Shown: one piece after another, positions 32,321 through 45,058 of the stretch
Layout: each line of letters opens with the position of its first letter
Numbering within the stretch: position 1 is the first letter of the stretch
Origin: Anticarsia gemmatalis
Lineage: Eukaryota > Arthropoda > Insecta > Lepidoptera > Erebidae
DNA length: 64,000 nt
Reading direction: 5' to 3'
Assembly: GCF_050436995.1 (NCBI RefSeq)
Contig: NC_134757.1
Location: 10,118,501 to 10,182,500 of the forward strand
Position numbers and translations under genes: made by a program
The notes under the pieces: generated by a model
Database searches by the model: none
Told to the model about the DNA's origin: nothing
What the model saw: only the letters and a program-made list of their open reading frames with translations

Positions 32321-35300
32321 AGTACTGTGATAGGTTTCTATCAGAATCGCACTTTCTAGACGTTATTCAAGACTTCTCTTAGTGCGGTTGAAGATTCGGA
32401 ACAAACATTTTGACGTCAATTAAAAGAACAACACTAAGTATAAAACTTAAGGAATTTTTAAAACAAATACAAAATATTTTCTACAGAAAGCACAGACATT
32501 TCAAAACCCAAACCGTACAGGTAACCAACAAAATATAATAATACAACGTATTTCAGTCTTATTTGAATATTTAGTTAGACAGACTGAAACACTGTCATTT
32601 AAGGCTACCTAGGATCCAGTCTAGACCTAGTTAATAATGCAGGTTAATGCTGAGATAATATCTTGATGGTTCTATTAGTTAAACAGACGGACTGAGAATT
32701 AATTGAATTATTAACTAAATTGAGATTGCGGTGGTTGGGATTTGTATGTCTGTAGTCGCACTAAGGTTAATCTTATTTATTGAGAATATGTTGAATAGTT
32801 AACACACGAAATATGCCGTCAAAAATTACATATACATTACTATGTTGCGTTTAAATATAATATCATATTGACCAAATACTTTCACGGTTACTCTTTATTA
32901 AACTATTCGAGCCATAAAATATACACCCAACCAAACATTAATCCATGATACCAGGATTTCTAATCATACAAATGTAGGAATGAACGTTCTAAAATAAATT
33001 GTAACCACTCAACAATACTCGTAAGACCCAAGTATCAAACCTAAGACCTCATGATAGGTTATCGACTACTAAGATCAAAAACAGTATATATTTAGTTCTA
33101 TCTGCGTTTAATTCAAAACAAATCGTCAGATCTCAAACCCACGCAATTCTATTCCAAAAGAAAATAAGAAACATTCCATTCGCGTAATCGAACCCTGTGA
33201 ATTCTAAGAATAATAAACAAACAGTCTCACAGTCCATTCACAGATGATCGCTCGATCATTCGTCAACTTCAACACATTATATAACTTGAACTTTTCAATC
33301 AACGACATCGATCAAAATAAAAGAAAATACGTTATTATGTAAGAAATAAACTTTTGTCATTTAACCAGTAATAATAGATTCTCTTTACTACATAATTATT
33401 ATAAAATAGAACCTCCTCACCGTGTCGGTTTGTCCGCGAAAAACAGAACATCTACGAAAAGGACTTCATGTGGATTCCATTAATAGGTAGAGACATTCCC
33501 GAGATATGTTTAACTGTATAATTTGTTAAGGTTTTCTATAAAATAATGAAACTATTTCTTGCTATTGTGGGGACTTTGCATCCTTTCAAGAACAGATCTG
33601 AAGACCTTTACTAGAACAGTCAGTATCAACTACTATTATTTAATATCATTGGTTGAAACTCTAGAAATATAATAAAAATCCTTACAGTTTAGATTACCCG
33701 CAAACAAACAAACTTTTCTTTTCTCAATAACTGCAGTACAAAATAAACTTTTTAATACTGAAATGCTCAAACAAAATATTGTTTGTCTGCGGCAATTTTT
33801 CTTGGGAACTCGATCGAAAACTAGGTTATTGGGTTGTAAGATAGTCGTAAAGCTGGTCGCGAAATGCACTGAACTAAATCCGTAGTTACAAGATTGTTAC
33901 ATTTAAGTGTCGGATAGTGTCGTAAATATGAAGTCGTGTTTTAACTTCATTTTAGAGACTGGTGACCGTTTGATTTCTGGGGGCTTTACAAAGTAGTTTT
34001 ATTCATGGAAATAGGAGTTTGGAAATGAAAAATACCGTAAGCTTAAAACTGTCAATAATGGAATTCATTATTATATAAGGTTACTAAGACTGCAAGTTTA
34101 GCATCACGGTTAACGTAGTTACAATCACCAATTTTATTACTAACGACAAAAAGGAGTAGATTCTCAAGTAGGCTAACGTGGTTACTGATACCAATTATTG
34201 AGCTAATAAGAAGGTTTTCAATTAATTGCCATAATATATTTTTATCCTATTATCAGCATTTTACAAACATCAAAATAATATTATGTATCTTTTAATTCTT
34301 CGAATAATACCCTTACACAGGTAATCCCATATACATTATCCATAGTTGAGATTCCATAGAATATGCCATGTGATAAACCCCAAACTAGATAATATCAATA
34401 CCAATATGGTGCACATAAATGAAATTGTTATCGTTTGTCGTAAAATGAGCCGAACCACATCGTCCAGAAGGTTTTATAGCTTGGAGATATCCTTGAAGAT
34501 CATTCTGTAATGATAATAGATATTGAATAGGTTATGAATTTATAATAATGGTATTGATGCGTTGTGATCTGAAAATATTAAGATATTTGATGATGTAGAA
34601 AAGTTAAAAGAGTTTTGACTGATTCGGTGCTATGAGTATTTCCGCAGTTATGTTAGTGGCTGTCTATTACGAAGCCAACGAGTTGGGTTTGTGGATAGTG
34701 GTGATTTTTTGGTGGTTTATCTAAGTGTTGTTGGATTATTATGGCATAAAATGTAAAGATAAATAAAGGAAGTTTGTAAGGATCGTCTATGTACCAAGTT
34801 GCGTTCTCTAATTTGTGAGGCGTAAGAAGGCGTGATTTTATATGCTTATGTATATATGTATTTAATTATGTATGTGTGTATGGTACTTTAATATTTGTCT
34901 TATTAGATATTAAACGGCGAAACGTGTGGGTGTATTTCACACCGTTTGGACACAGTTCTAGAGAAATAACACGAGATGACATAAATTAAACAAATAAAAT
35001 ACTTCCAATAAAATAAAAAGGATTTTATTTTCTAAGATCTTAGACACAGAAATAGAAAAATCAAAGGTACAAAAGTCGATGTCGAATGGAATGAACATCT
35101 CAAACGGTGGAAACAATTAAAACTTTTTCAATTCTGTATCCTACACTTTATCTACTTGCGTTTAATCTAAGAACCATACAGACTGGACTGAGGACAGTAG
35201 AAAAAAAGAGAAGAAAATTGAAACTAGAAAACCTGTTAAAAATTAAGTCATTATGCATTTAAAACCTTAATTATTCAGCACACCAACTTGTTTCTAAAAA

Positions 35301-37415
35301 CTTAGGTTATGAGCTTTGCAGTTCCACTTGCATCACCTAACTCCTGTAGGACTCAGTGTGATGTTGAATAACCTTTAATCCTTCGCATGAACGAGGCTAT
35401 AGGGCCCGCCTTTTACACCCAAAGTGGTAGACGGAGGTGAACAAAAGTAAGACATCTTCGCTTCGCCACTTGCAAAGTTCATCCCATGTGGCAAGAAGTC
35501 TACGGACAATGTTTTTATATCCATAACAATATTGGACTTTCCAATTACTAATTAATCTGTATTCCGCAGAGATATCTTTAACAAAGTGTGTACGTAACTT
35601 AATGATCCTGCGTAAAATCAGGCATCTTATCAATTTGGTTTGTTTGGTCGGATTGATTGGAGCCACAGATAACTGAGTTATTTAAGACTTGGGAAGCGAG
35701 GTAGTTTATTTTTAGCCACCAATCTGTGCCGGGTCAGTTTCAGACTGCTCAAATAAAGACAACCTACTTATTATACGGCGATGTTTTGAATAATATGACT
35801 AAAGAGTATATACATACATATCGGTCTGTCTATGACTATGGGGATCATTTTGGTATACTTAGGTCAGTTTTGCATTTTTTTGCAGATACGTCACTGTCGC
35901 TCCAAATGAGCGATATATTTGATGAAAGTATTGCGAGGTTGACATATCAATGGTTTAGATTTCTAACCCGTATGTAATGTTATGGAACCAGAATAGTCTT
36001 TTGCTACTTAGACTACTGCATTACAACCTAAATACAATCTGAATTATGCTATTGAATATGACCAAATTGTATCTTTGAAGTAAACATTGCGGGGCTCTCG
36101 TTACAATGGCTTAGTTTACTAACTCTTATTTCCGTAATGGTCCACATTTGCTTCTTAGACTATTGCACTAGTATCTTAATACAAATGAACACTCCACAGA
36201 GAGTCTAGGATAAAATTTCCCCGGCATTAAATTACATAAACATTTTGTCGGCCCAACAAACAGCTATTCTGGTTCCGATTGTACTTTTTCTTTGCAATTT
36301 TATGTTTCTTAAGTCCCCCATAACATGAAAATAATGGCAATACTTAGGTGTATAGGTATTTTTTTTACAGAATTCACTATCTACAAAAATCAAAATTACA
36401 CTATAACATATCCTGCTTCTTCAATCAATGAACTCGCGCACAATAAACTACAAACCGTTTTTTACATCGAAGGGAGGCATTAAACAAGCTTCTAATCCAC
36501 TTTCAAAGTTATTAGCCATCACGTTTCTCCGTTGTCACTACAATAACTTTTACGGTTTCATTTTAGCACCATAAAAAGCCTTTACGGTGCGCAAATCATG
36601 GATTTTTTTCAAAGGATACATCGTAAACATGTGGCACGTATTTCTATCTGAACGTAAATCATGAGGTTTTTATAGGAAGAGTGTTAATGTTCTGGTTTTG
36701 AAAGGCTATTTTGAACTTTTTATGGTGTGATTATATTGGTATAAGCTTGTTTAGTTATCGTTTTGTGATAATAAGTATTTATGTATATAATTCATAGGCT
36801 GAAAGTCAAAATTGCTTGGTTGGTTTTATAAGCAGTCCATCGGCGAATTGCGTAGATAGGCATTATCATTTGTACTTTATGTGAAACTTTGGTAAAGGTA
36901 CTATAAAAAGGTACTCTACTCAATGTATGTGTCAAGAAGTTCCAAAGCTCTTAGGTTCTTTGTATAGGCAATACTTATTAGATACAACCAACCATGATCA
37001 GATTAAAATAAATAACTTGGAAGACAAAGAGCCAAGCAGCACGAGAATAAATAAAAAGTTACGAATTTATAGTTTCAGGAGTCAAGAGTATTACAAGACA
37101 CTTACGAATACTTAAAACAAAGGACAACTTTGTTACTTTCTTAAAAAATAAAAACTAAATAAATAATTCAACGACTGCTTTGTAAAACCGTCTGTGCCGT
37201 AGTCTTAACAATATTAGGTAACTAAATATTTACAGTATTCTACAAGACGCGTCGTTAAAAACTTGCCTACGAAACTAACATTGTTTTGCGGTGTTTTTTA
37301 GAATTCTGTCGAGATTGACTGTCGTTTTTTGGAGTCCCTATAATCTGCTGTTTACATTTTAAATATTTTTAAAAACAAGGCATTCATTCGAGCCCCAGAA
37401 AATATAAGAGTAGTA
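32321..37415. other. Intergenic, about 5 kb, no gene seen
   Basis: AT-rich sequence. A family B tail (GGCGTGATTTTATATGC, 34829 onward) lies near 34815-34875. Frames of 77-89 codons at 33636-33869 (minus), 35397-35666 (minus) and 35726-35977 (plus) have no domain that I recognise. Confidence 0.4.
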
Positions 37416-37587
37416 AATGGCGCAGTGGTTGAGGTGATTTCCAGGCCACTACCAGTGCGTTCGGTCGTGGGTTGGACTCCCACACGGAACTAATATTTGT
37501 GTAATCCATAGATAGCTGTTTTGTGTCTGCTTGTACTTTGTGCCCTTTGTTTGTAAGTCTGTAATTGTAACCGCGGCACAAGAGCAA
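37416..37587 (+). repeat. tRNA-derived SINE, family A
   Basis: AATGGCGCAGTGGTTGAGG head, GGTCGTGGGTTGGACTCCCA B-box region, body with TGTGTCTGCTTGTACTTTGT, and end CGGCACAAGAGCAATCTTA. Its 3' end runs directly into a TCTTA pentamer tract. Confidence 0.8.
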
Positions 37588-37606
37588 TCTTATCTTATCT
37601 TATCTT
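37588..37606. repeat. (TCTTA)n tract shared by a SINE and a LINE tail
   Basis: About four TCTTA pentamers lie between the plus-strand SINE and the minus-strand LINE fragment. Read on the minus strand it is a TAAGA tail of the kind that ends some non-LTR elements. Confidence 0.7.
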
Positions 37607-37918
37607 AGGGGTGGGGGTGCCAGTTAATGCCTGGCTGACACTTCGACCATTCCTGATCCTTTGTGTCACCCCCTCCTTGCTACTCTAGATGCATAGCAAA
37701 ACTTATCAGTTTTACTATGCACCCCACCGGAAGCAGCCTGTAGTCTTCTGGTTTAGGGTAGCCGCATCCTAGAAGATCCATTCTTTTCCTTCCTAAAGCA
37801 TCACACTCGCACAGTATGTGTTTCATGGTTTCTGCTACTTCATTGCAGTGCCTGCATTTAGGGTCATCTATGACTCCTATCTTGGCACAAGCACTACTTA
37901 GTACGGGAGTTGTCTTTC
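37607..37918 (-). pseudogene. 5'-truncated non-LTR retrotransposon, ORF2 C-terminus and 3' UTR
   Basis: The minus strand from 37916 to the TAG at 37680-37682 gives 78 residues with DDPKCRHCNEVAETMKHILC: a C-X2-C-X8-H-X4-C knuckle (C21, C24, H33, C38 of the fragment) like the one at the C-terminus of the R1-clade element at the left edge. A 3' UTR of about 75 bases follows and ends in a TAAGA repeat tail. Upstream of 37916 the frame closes with TGA and similarity stops, so this looks like a dead-on-arrival truncated copy. The clade could be R1 or a relative; it is a different element from the left-edge one, given its short tail repeat. Confidence 0.7.
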
Positions 37919-38290
37919 AAATTCATTAAACCATTAATTAAAAACATAAATAAAATCAATTTTTCATTTCTAATACGTGAATATTTGTTCTATCTGGTTC
38001 TTAACTTTGCTTTTGAAAGCAAGCCTCGTATAAAGGTATATAAGTATGTATAAAGTCTATGAAAAGTAAAAAGAAATACGATATTTTCGACACGAACCAA
38101 TTTGAGACTTCAATCAAGATTACAGCTTATTATATCGGCATCTTTTCAAAACACATATCAGAAGAATTTTTTAAACAAATTGTTAGAATATAATCTAAAC
38201 TTAAATTAAACATTTCTTTTTAAGTTAATTTTACATCTCTAAATAAGTTTTTTTGTTTATTTTCTTATTATCATATATAATTTGATGATA

Positions 38291-38355
38291 TGTAGTAGGC
38301 ATATTATTATTAAGTTGAAATTTTGCCTTTGGTGGTGTAGTAGGCATATTATATT
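38291..38355 (+). repeat. Local direct repeat, two units about 45 bases apart
   Basis: TGTAGTAGGCATATTAT starts both units (38291 and 38336), followed by TTGAAATTTTG and TTGAAGTTTTG. Confidence 0.6.
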
Positions 38356-39234
38356 GAAGTTTTGGTCATCGCGATAAGAATCATATTTTTCATTACCGAT
38401 AAATAACAGTGCTTCATCAAGTTACCTGTAAAAATATGGTTATTCACTTACAAATAAGTCATTTTAAAACAAATATTAAAATTTTGTCTCAGAAGTCTAT
38501 GTATTTAAAAAAAAGGACACAAAGCTTTGCTCTAACACAGAAAAGCTTATGATGATTTTATTAACTTCCCACGTGCCATCAGCGCTATTATCTAGACTCT
38601 TACTGTTTCAAGTATCAATTAATTAATCACATATTAGATCAAGGTCATAAAAACCTTCTAAAACAGATAATTAACTTTTAATTCAATGTTGTTTAACTAC
38701 CTCCTTTTAGTTATCATAAAACTCTATCGATCCTTCTACTGTTACAAGTCCTAATAAAGATTTATTTCCGACTTCGTGAAGGCAACAGAATTAGGCTCGT
38801 AAAATATATAGCAACAATATGGGTTGTGCGTTAAGTGCTTATTCCGATTCAACGTGAATCGCATTTGTTATTTCACCTTGGAGTCTTACAACAATGTTCA
38901 GACAATATGCTTTTTTATTTATATATCCAAGTGTTCTTCCCATTTTCTTTGAACATAAGTATTTGCGTTTTATATTATATTATAAAACTTAACAGATTGT
39001 AAATACCTCTAGACCAGACTTTCGTTACTAAAATAGAGCAATAGTTGAGTATACCTAAGAATTTGTTACTCTGCTTCATCTTCACTATTTACGTTACCTC
39101 GTATAATTTAAAAAGGATATAAATATACAACTTAACTAATGTGAAATTCTCAATTTTGAACAAAATTATTAGTATTTGGCAAGATGAATGGATGTGAGTG
39201 AAGTAAGAGAAATTATTAAAAATCGTACCAAGTG

Positions 39235-39290
39235 ACTTTCTCTGGTCTCTGCTCTGGAAGAAAGGCATGATTTTATGTATGTATGTAAAA
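39235..39290 (+). repeat. SINE family B 3' end
   Basis: TTCTCTGGTCTCTGCTCTGG then AAGGCATGATTTTATGTATG, the usual end of this family. Confidence 0.5.
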
Positions 39291-40334
39291 TAATTATTTT
39301 CCACAATTCAAGAAAAGCCCCTATTCCCATCTTACATTGTAAACATTGTCTTTACCTAATTAGCAGCTACCTGTCTAAACAATAATTAACACAGACTATC
39401 AGTAACTAAAGCACATAATTCTAGATTTACCTTAATACCTAAGCTTGCTTACTCCACGTAAACATTCAAGTACTCCACTGTAGTCACGCAAGGCATCCGC
39501 GCCAACAAATTATACTTACACAAATATTTGTACTGTAATACAATAGGTATTAATAATTCAGTAAGTAGAACGAGTGTGAACGACACCGGTTAAGACACGA
39601 GCGGTTTAAGACATACGGAGGTTAAGGATTTGTAACGATTTCAATATAGTAGAAGAATCCAAAAAATATTACTTTAGATACTTCAAGAATAATTGTGAAA
39701 TTCTGCCTGAATAAAAAATTAAAACCGAATAATTTGAAAACTCAGGGTCACATAATGTTTTTTGCTATAGGTGCATAGGTGTTTACACGTAGAGTTCTAG
39801 ATCAAGTTGCTCCTTCGCTAGGTTTTCTTGGAAATCCGTCTAGTAACGTGTATCGCCCCACCATTTCTGCTAAGGCCTTCTCCGTCTGCTCATCTGTTTT
39901 TCGTCTTAGCATCAATCCAGTCTTTCGACGTGACCGCTTTGCTGTTGTTCTTTCTCCTCGAGATTATTTCTAAGGCATAACGTCCGTCGAGCTCTTTTTA
40001 AATTAACTCCGACTTATTTCTTAAGGATTAGTATAGAATGATAACATTTATAAAAGCAAAGAAGTCAATACCTTCAGGCTACCAAATAATCTAAAGGACA
40101 ATCTCACTAATTAAAATTGCCTCCAGTTTTCCAAGAACCGTGTATCTCAAAACAAACAATACTGGGGAAGCGTAAACAAAGCTTGACAATTAATCTTTGA
40201 CTCGAGTATTTAATTGTTTAGAATCAAGTACTGTACGGTGGTGTTTCATTGATTTCTGGGGGCAGGATTTGCTTTAAGTACTATTGGTTGATATAGTAAA
40301 TTGATTACATTTTTTTTATTTAAAAAATGACAAT

Positions 40335-40535
40335 TTCCGTACTAAGAATTGCACGTACGTCGCGGGGATTTTTACAAACATACAAACAACGGACAAAAAG
40401 TACAGTCAAGCTCGAAAAAACTATCTGCATGAGACACAAAAATTTGTTCAGGGTGGCAATCGAACTTACTACCTCCCAACAGATTGGTACTGACGTGGCG
40501 ACCACTTTAACAACAGTGCCACGGAGGCTGACATC
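40335..40535 (-). repeat. tRNA-derived SINE, family A, minus strand
   Basis: On the minus strand: GCCTCCGTGGCACTGTTG head, GTAGTAAGTTCGATTGCCAC B-box region, GACTGTACTTTTTGTCCGTT body. Order matches the other five copies. Confidence 0.7.
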
Positions 40536-41119
40536 TTGTACAGTTTATCATACTGTTTATTGTAGGTACTATTATTAGTTGTATGTATATATGACATTTT
40601 GTTTTTGTTACATTTGTGAGGTTTGTGTTTACGTAACATTAAGATTTGTACCATGTAGATAAAGTTCAGCTCTATGAATAAAAATAAATGTCAGACAGCT
40701 TATATGAAAGATAAAGTAACGAAAAGTGTATAAAAATATGTGAAAATTAAACAAGACTATGTTTATGCAAACCACGGCTAAAAGCCTGTGCGAAACTACA
40801 AACACATATTTAAAATCTATTTAAAAATACAAACCTACTGTAGTACTTATGCCCTTTTTCTATGAACTCAAATCCAGAGCCTCCTTCTGCCACTATTGTA
40901 CTCACAAACATCGGAAACCACCCTTGTCATGTGATACGACATCAAACAATAATAAGTGCACTCACACAACACACAGAATCTCCATCAGTAAGGAAAACAT
41001 TCCACATTTATTTTTCTCACACTCGAAGAGCTATAGAAGGCGCCAGAATTATTTATCACGACTAAACTGAGGATCTTTACATATAAGTACTTATAATTGT
41101 TGTAAATTATATATTCCGT
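40536..41119. other. Intergenic, no gene seen
   Basis: Short frames only; two overlapping plus frames near 40849-41070 are unsupported. Confidence 0.4.
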
Positions 41120-41330
41120 TCCCGTGACCAGTGCTGTGCAACTTAACATGCGTGAACCTTTCTGAAAAAGATTTAGTTAAAGTCTCATCATAATTGGTCT
41201 GGCCGTTTCGGAGAATAACAAAATATACAAACAGCCAGGTTGTTTAGAACATTTATTAAAATATCAATCAGTCTAGCGGTTTCGTAGAATAACTGGTACA
41301 AATAGACAGATAAATGTAATCAGATAGCCT
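41120..41330. repeat. Degenerate dispersed repeat
   Basis: Two phrases of one type, ATAATTGGTCTGGCCGTTTC (41190) and AATCAGTCTAGCGGTTTCGT (41266), each followed by AGAATAAC, recall the conserved segment of common insect repeats. Possibly a tandem decayed pair. Confidence 0.4.
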
Positions 41331-41385
41331 CCGACTCTTTAGAATTTAATTACAACATGCGGGCTTATTTATAAACTTTTACGCA

Positions 41386-41696
41386 TCTATACTAATCTAT
41401 ACTTCTATACTATATATACTATACTATATACTATATATACTATAATATTATAAAGCTGAAGAGTTTGTTTGTTTGTTTGTTTCTTTGAACGCGCTAATCT
41501 CAGAAACTACTGGTCCGATGTGAAAAATTCTTTCAGTGTTAGATAGCCCATTTATCGAGGAAGGCTATAGGCTATATATTATATCATCACGCTATGACCA
41601 ATAGGAGCAGAGTACCAGTGAAAAATGTTACAAAAACGGGGAAAATTATGTCTCTCTCTCTTACGTGACGCAAGCGGAGTTGCGCAGGTCAGCTAG
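41386..41696 (+). mobile_element. Helitron-like element, family H, with expanded AT microsatellite
   Basis: Begins TC after A and ends CAGCTAG before T. The usual short start is stretched by an ACTATATATACT-type tract (41390-41445). The rest follows the family: (GTTT)n, GAACGCGCTAATCTCAGAAA, GACGCAAGCGGAGTTGCGC. Confidence 0.68.
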
Positions 41697-43502
41697 TGTA
41701 TTATAAAATTAATTTGAAACTTTTAGAATAAAGTAAACACCTTGTTATATCGTGTAAAGCGTAGGTTTACGTTTTTTTGGACGTTTGGGCTATCTATTTC
41801 TATAAAAGTTACTTAAACAAGTAAGTGATTTTTGTAACCTTAAAATTTAAAAGTAGGACGGAAGTGTATTCCCAGCCTGACATATTGTGAAGCAAATGTC
41901 GTCAATCGATCTTCAATGTCGAGAGTGATGGAAGCCTATTTATACTCTTTATTACAGCATGCAAATTTCCTTATTATTGTGTTTAGATTCAAACCCCGGT
42001 TGTGTTCGGGAGTCTTGGTAGAATATAGACCGTTTATTTTTTAATATTGTTCAGAAGAAAAAAATGTGTGTGCGTTGTGTGAAATAATAATACTTTTATG
42101 AAACCATGACTAGAACAGCGATGCCTCCACCGTCCCCCTTTTAATTTGCTAAACAATTAATCGATTAAAATCTAAGTACAACTAAAATCTAGCGATAACC
42201 CAGCTTCTTGCGTTGTGGAAAACAAGTAAAGAGTTTGCTACACTAATTTTAAGAAAGGAAACTCAATATAAAAAATGGAAGCTTAATGAATGGATCATGG
42301 TGTCCAAATATCAAATATTAATCAGAAAAGGTTTGGAAATAGGTCTAAAGACATTTAATTTTGATCATACAAGAATCCTAATCAAAGCTATTAATGTTTT
42401 AGCAGTTGTGCAATTGTCAAAATCTACTACATGCGACGCAACATCGATTTTATTTTGACTCAACCTGAAGCCTAAAAAAACATATTTTAGAGCAATTACC
42501 AGCAACATACTTTTCTATTATTTCTCCATACAAGTAACTTTTCATAGTAAGAGCTACGTAAACAGCGTTTGCCGTCTAGACGTGTAATGAAACCACGTGG
42601 CCACTCGTTTTGTTTCATTAAGGCGTTGCCCTACCGAAAATTACAGTACCGAGAATGTTTTATCGTGTTAGTTTTAGTGAAGCAATTAGTCAGAAAATGT
42701 TCTCTATATGGTTTGAATCGCTTCATACTAATGTACACTCTGTACACTAATACAAAGGTTTTTTTTTCTTTTTGTTCGTTATTGGTCAGTTTAGAGTTAA
42801 AGTTTTAGAAATACGGAAAATAAAGCGAACACACAAGATCAGTCAGACTGCGACAACGGCAAGTGAGACCTACGCTGAAAATCTTAAATGCGTGTTCGCG
42901 CTAAATCCCGTATTCTTTCATATAATAGGCATGCAGCGCGAAAGTTTCAAAGCATCTATGTAGTTTTCAATATGTAGATAGCTATCTACTGTAGGTGTTT
43001 TTGAAGAAAACAATCACAATCGAGACCGCATTCATTAATTTTCAATTTTATTAAACGTAGTGATTTTTATTCCCTAGAAGTAAAATTGTAAAAACTATCG
43101 AGAAATATAGATCTAAAAGCTTCCACACCACTGTATTTTAAAGTATTCAAAAATTAAACATTGTCAATCACATTACAATTTACCATTACTTCGCAATAAA
43201 CTATGTCAAATACCTAAAGAATCCACAATGTAACAGTTAATACAAAATCAATATTGAACGTATTTTAAGGGTCCTACGTAATACATAATTGGACATGTTC
43301 CCTTGAGGGCTCTTTTCCAATTCCGTTTTTCATAAATTAAATTCATAGGCTTTTCTTCCATTTATAGATTATGTTTGTTTACATGATCGTAACTAGTTTT
43401 ATACATTGTATGAATACTTATTCATGGCGGCCTTCAAAAAGTTCAGTAGTTCTACTGACACGTGTTAAAGCTAGCTAAAGGTAAATCATTCTTTATAACA
43501 TA
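41697..43502. other. Intergenic, no gene seen
   Basis: Frames of 79-81 codons (42213-42458, 42569-42808) show no domain. Confidence 0.4.
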
Positions 43503-43640
43503 CTAGAGGACGCCCGTGACTTCGACCCGTGGAAACCCTTCCCGTGTAAATCCCGATCCCTCGGGAAAAAAGTAGCATATGTGGTATTCCAGGTCTAGGA
43601 CAAAAACCACGGTGCGATCTGAATGTACGAGTCTCGAAAA
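43503..43640 (-). repeat. Dispersed repeat with CTAG end
   Basis: ACTAGAGGACGCCCGTGACT, AAACCCTTCCCGTGTAAATC and AAAAAGTAGCATATGTGGTA follow the order of a well-known lepidopteran repeat on the minus strand. It too has A before CTAG. The other end is not found. Confidence 0.5.
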
Positions 43641-43894
43641 CACTATGTTAATCCAAATCTAATCTGATTCAGGAAAATACTACCTTTGACTGGCAAGTTT
43701 ACAAAGTTCGTCTTTGATGTAACCGACTCTCAAGTTTAACGATACTGATACGGGTTATCTTATTAACTTGTAGTTAGTTCTTTGTACATAACAGTAGCAA
43801 GAAAAGCGGTACTGTAGAATATAAGTATAAGATGATAATTAATGTTACATTCATTCGTGATACTATGACAGGATTAGTGATTTTATTTTTCTAG
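43641..43894. other. Intergenic, no gene seen
   Basis: AT-rich, nothing recognised. Confidence 0.35.
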
Positions 43895-44005
43895 GCGGTT
43901 TTTAATTCCTGCGAAATACACTAGGGGCGCTGATGATCAGGTTTTCATACATTAATGTATAGCTATTCGGTTGTCTACAGTGATAGAATGTAGCCCTATA
44001 GTAGG
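43895..44005. mobile_element. MITE family A, divergent partial copy
   Basis: GGGGCGCTGATGATCAGG and ATAGCTATTCGGTTGTC correspond in order to the core and right end of the 14.5-kb copy. Confidence 0.45.
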
Positions 44006-44619
44006 CCACTAGATTAAGATTTCAGCAAAGACAAAATTTATTACTATAACAAAAAACATACAATACAATGACCTTACAACACCAAAAGTCGAAACATTTA
44101 ACCTAAATCAAAAATAAAAATACATTTTCTTAGAAAATGTACTACAAAAAGCTCCATTTAAACGGTATATACTTAAGGTTCTGAAGTAGTGATTTTAAGG
44201 AAATTACCTATCGTAAAGGACGAGGTTCGATTCCGTATCGGTTCGTGGAAGGCGACGCAAATAGCGTCTACCGCAAGACATCTACTTATTGAATCAATAT
44301 TCATATTTTAATCATGAGACGTTTGGCCTCTTGAATGTGTTTGGGTAAGGATATGGTGATGAGCGGGGCGATTATAGAAGAGTTCTCTTCTCTCGAAAAA
44401 GAAAGTAGAAGAAGAAGATAGAAAAGTTGGAAAGCAAGTGGTTGAAGCCTAAATCAATTAATTGTTGATGACCCATGCCATCAAATAGCAAACTATTTAT
44501 TGGTATGTGATTTAGTTGAATTACATCGTACGTTTAAAACTAGTAAATTTAGAAATTTTAATTTAAACTTAATGCATAAATATCTGTCGCCTACGCTGCA
44601 TTGCTCGAACCTTGTTACC
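44006..44619. other. Intergenic, no gene seen
   Basis: AT-rich; GACGAGGTTCGATTCCGTAT at 44220 resembles a tRNA B box but no tRNA or SINE body surrounds it. Confidence 0.35.
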
Positions 44620-44844
44620 TTAAGGTAGCATTCGGTTCTTAGCGACCGCGACGCGCGACCGCGACCCGCGACCGCGACCGGGTCGCGCGACCCACTGCTT
44701 ACTATGGATTTATATGGAGTACTAAACAAATCTAGCGACCGCGACGCGCGACCGGTGGGCGTGGCTAGAGAGCAGCGTGGCGACAGCGACTCGGTCGCAT
44801 CGGAGGCAGTGCTGTCACGCGACGCAGGCGAGAAGCACATCAAA

Positions 44845-44937
44845 ATGGCGGCATTTTCACCGAACGAGGACGAGAATTTAATATAATTAGTTATTAAAAA
44901 CCCACTTTTATATGATGTAAGGCTCGCATCTTATAAA
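44845..44937 (+). pseudogene. N-terminal remnant of a MADF-domain protein
   Basis: ATG at 44845 reads MAAFSPNEDENLI, then an in-frame TAA, then LVIKNPLLYDVRLASYK before another TAA at 44938. With the first stop ignored, the pattern (E/D-x-L-I, stop, L-V-x-x-N-P-x-L-Y-D, then S-Y-K) is the start of a MADF (Myb/SANT-like) domain. In Harbinger elements a MADF or Myb-like protein partners the transposase. The in-frame stop and the loss of the rest of the domain make it non-functional. Confidence 0.6.
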
Positions 44938-45058
44938 TAATCCTCATTCTTTTTTCTGGAGGCATAGATAATAGCATAATAAGAATATCATCATCTTCTT
45001 CATCCTCCAATAGCTGCTGTATAACTTTTTTCCTAGCTGCGGAATAATTGTCCGACAT
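44894..45058 (-). pseudogene. Small facing frame, possible Harbinger transposase N-terminus
   Basis: 54 residues from ATG at 45058 to TAA at 44894, starting MSDNYSAARKKVIQQLLEDE and continuing with an acidic run and a Met/Leu-rich stretch, ending RALHHIKVGF. The frame is open upstream of the ATG back to a TAG near 45146. Acidic, Leu-rich N-termini are usual for Harbinger transposases, but there is no DDE catalytic region. Its last part is antisense to the MADF-like codons, so the true deletion junction probably lies around 44930-44940. Confidence 0.4.

Larger units (their letters stand above)
37919..40334. other. Intergenic, no gene seen
   Basis: AT-rich. It contains a 45-base-spaced direct duplication at 38291-38355 and a family B tail at 39235-39290. 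A 64-codon frame at 39779-39973 has no recognised domain. Confidence 0.4.

Noticed and set aside
35397..35666. An 89-codon minus-strand frame
   Set aside because: No recognised domain, composition like other chance frames here, and no splice or promoter context.
42213..42808. Two frames of about 80 codons
   Set aside because: No domain or codon bias; AT-rich chance frames.
44220..44240. tRNA B-box-like GGTTCGATTCC
   Set aside because: No matching A box or SINE body nearby; short motif expected by chance.
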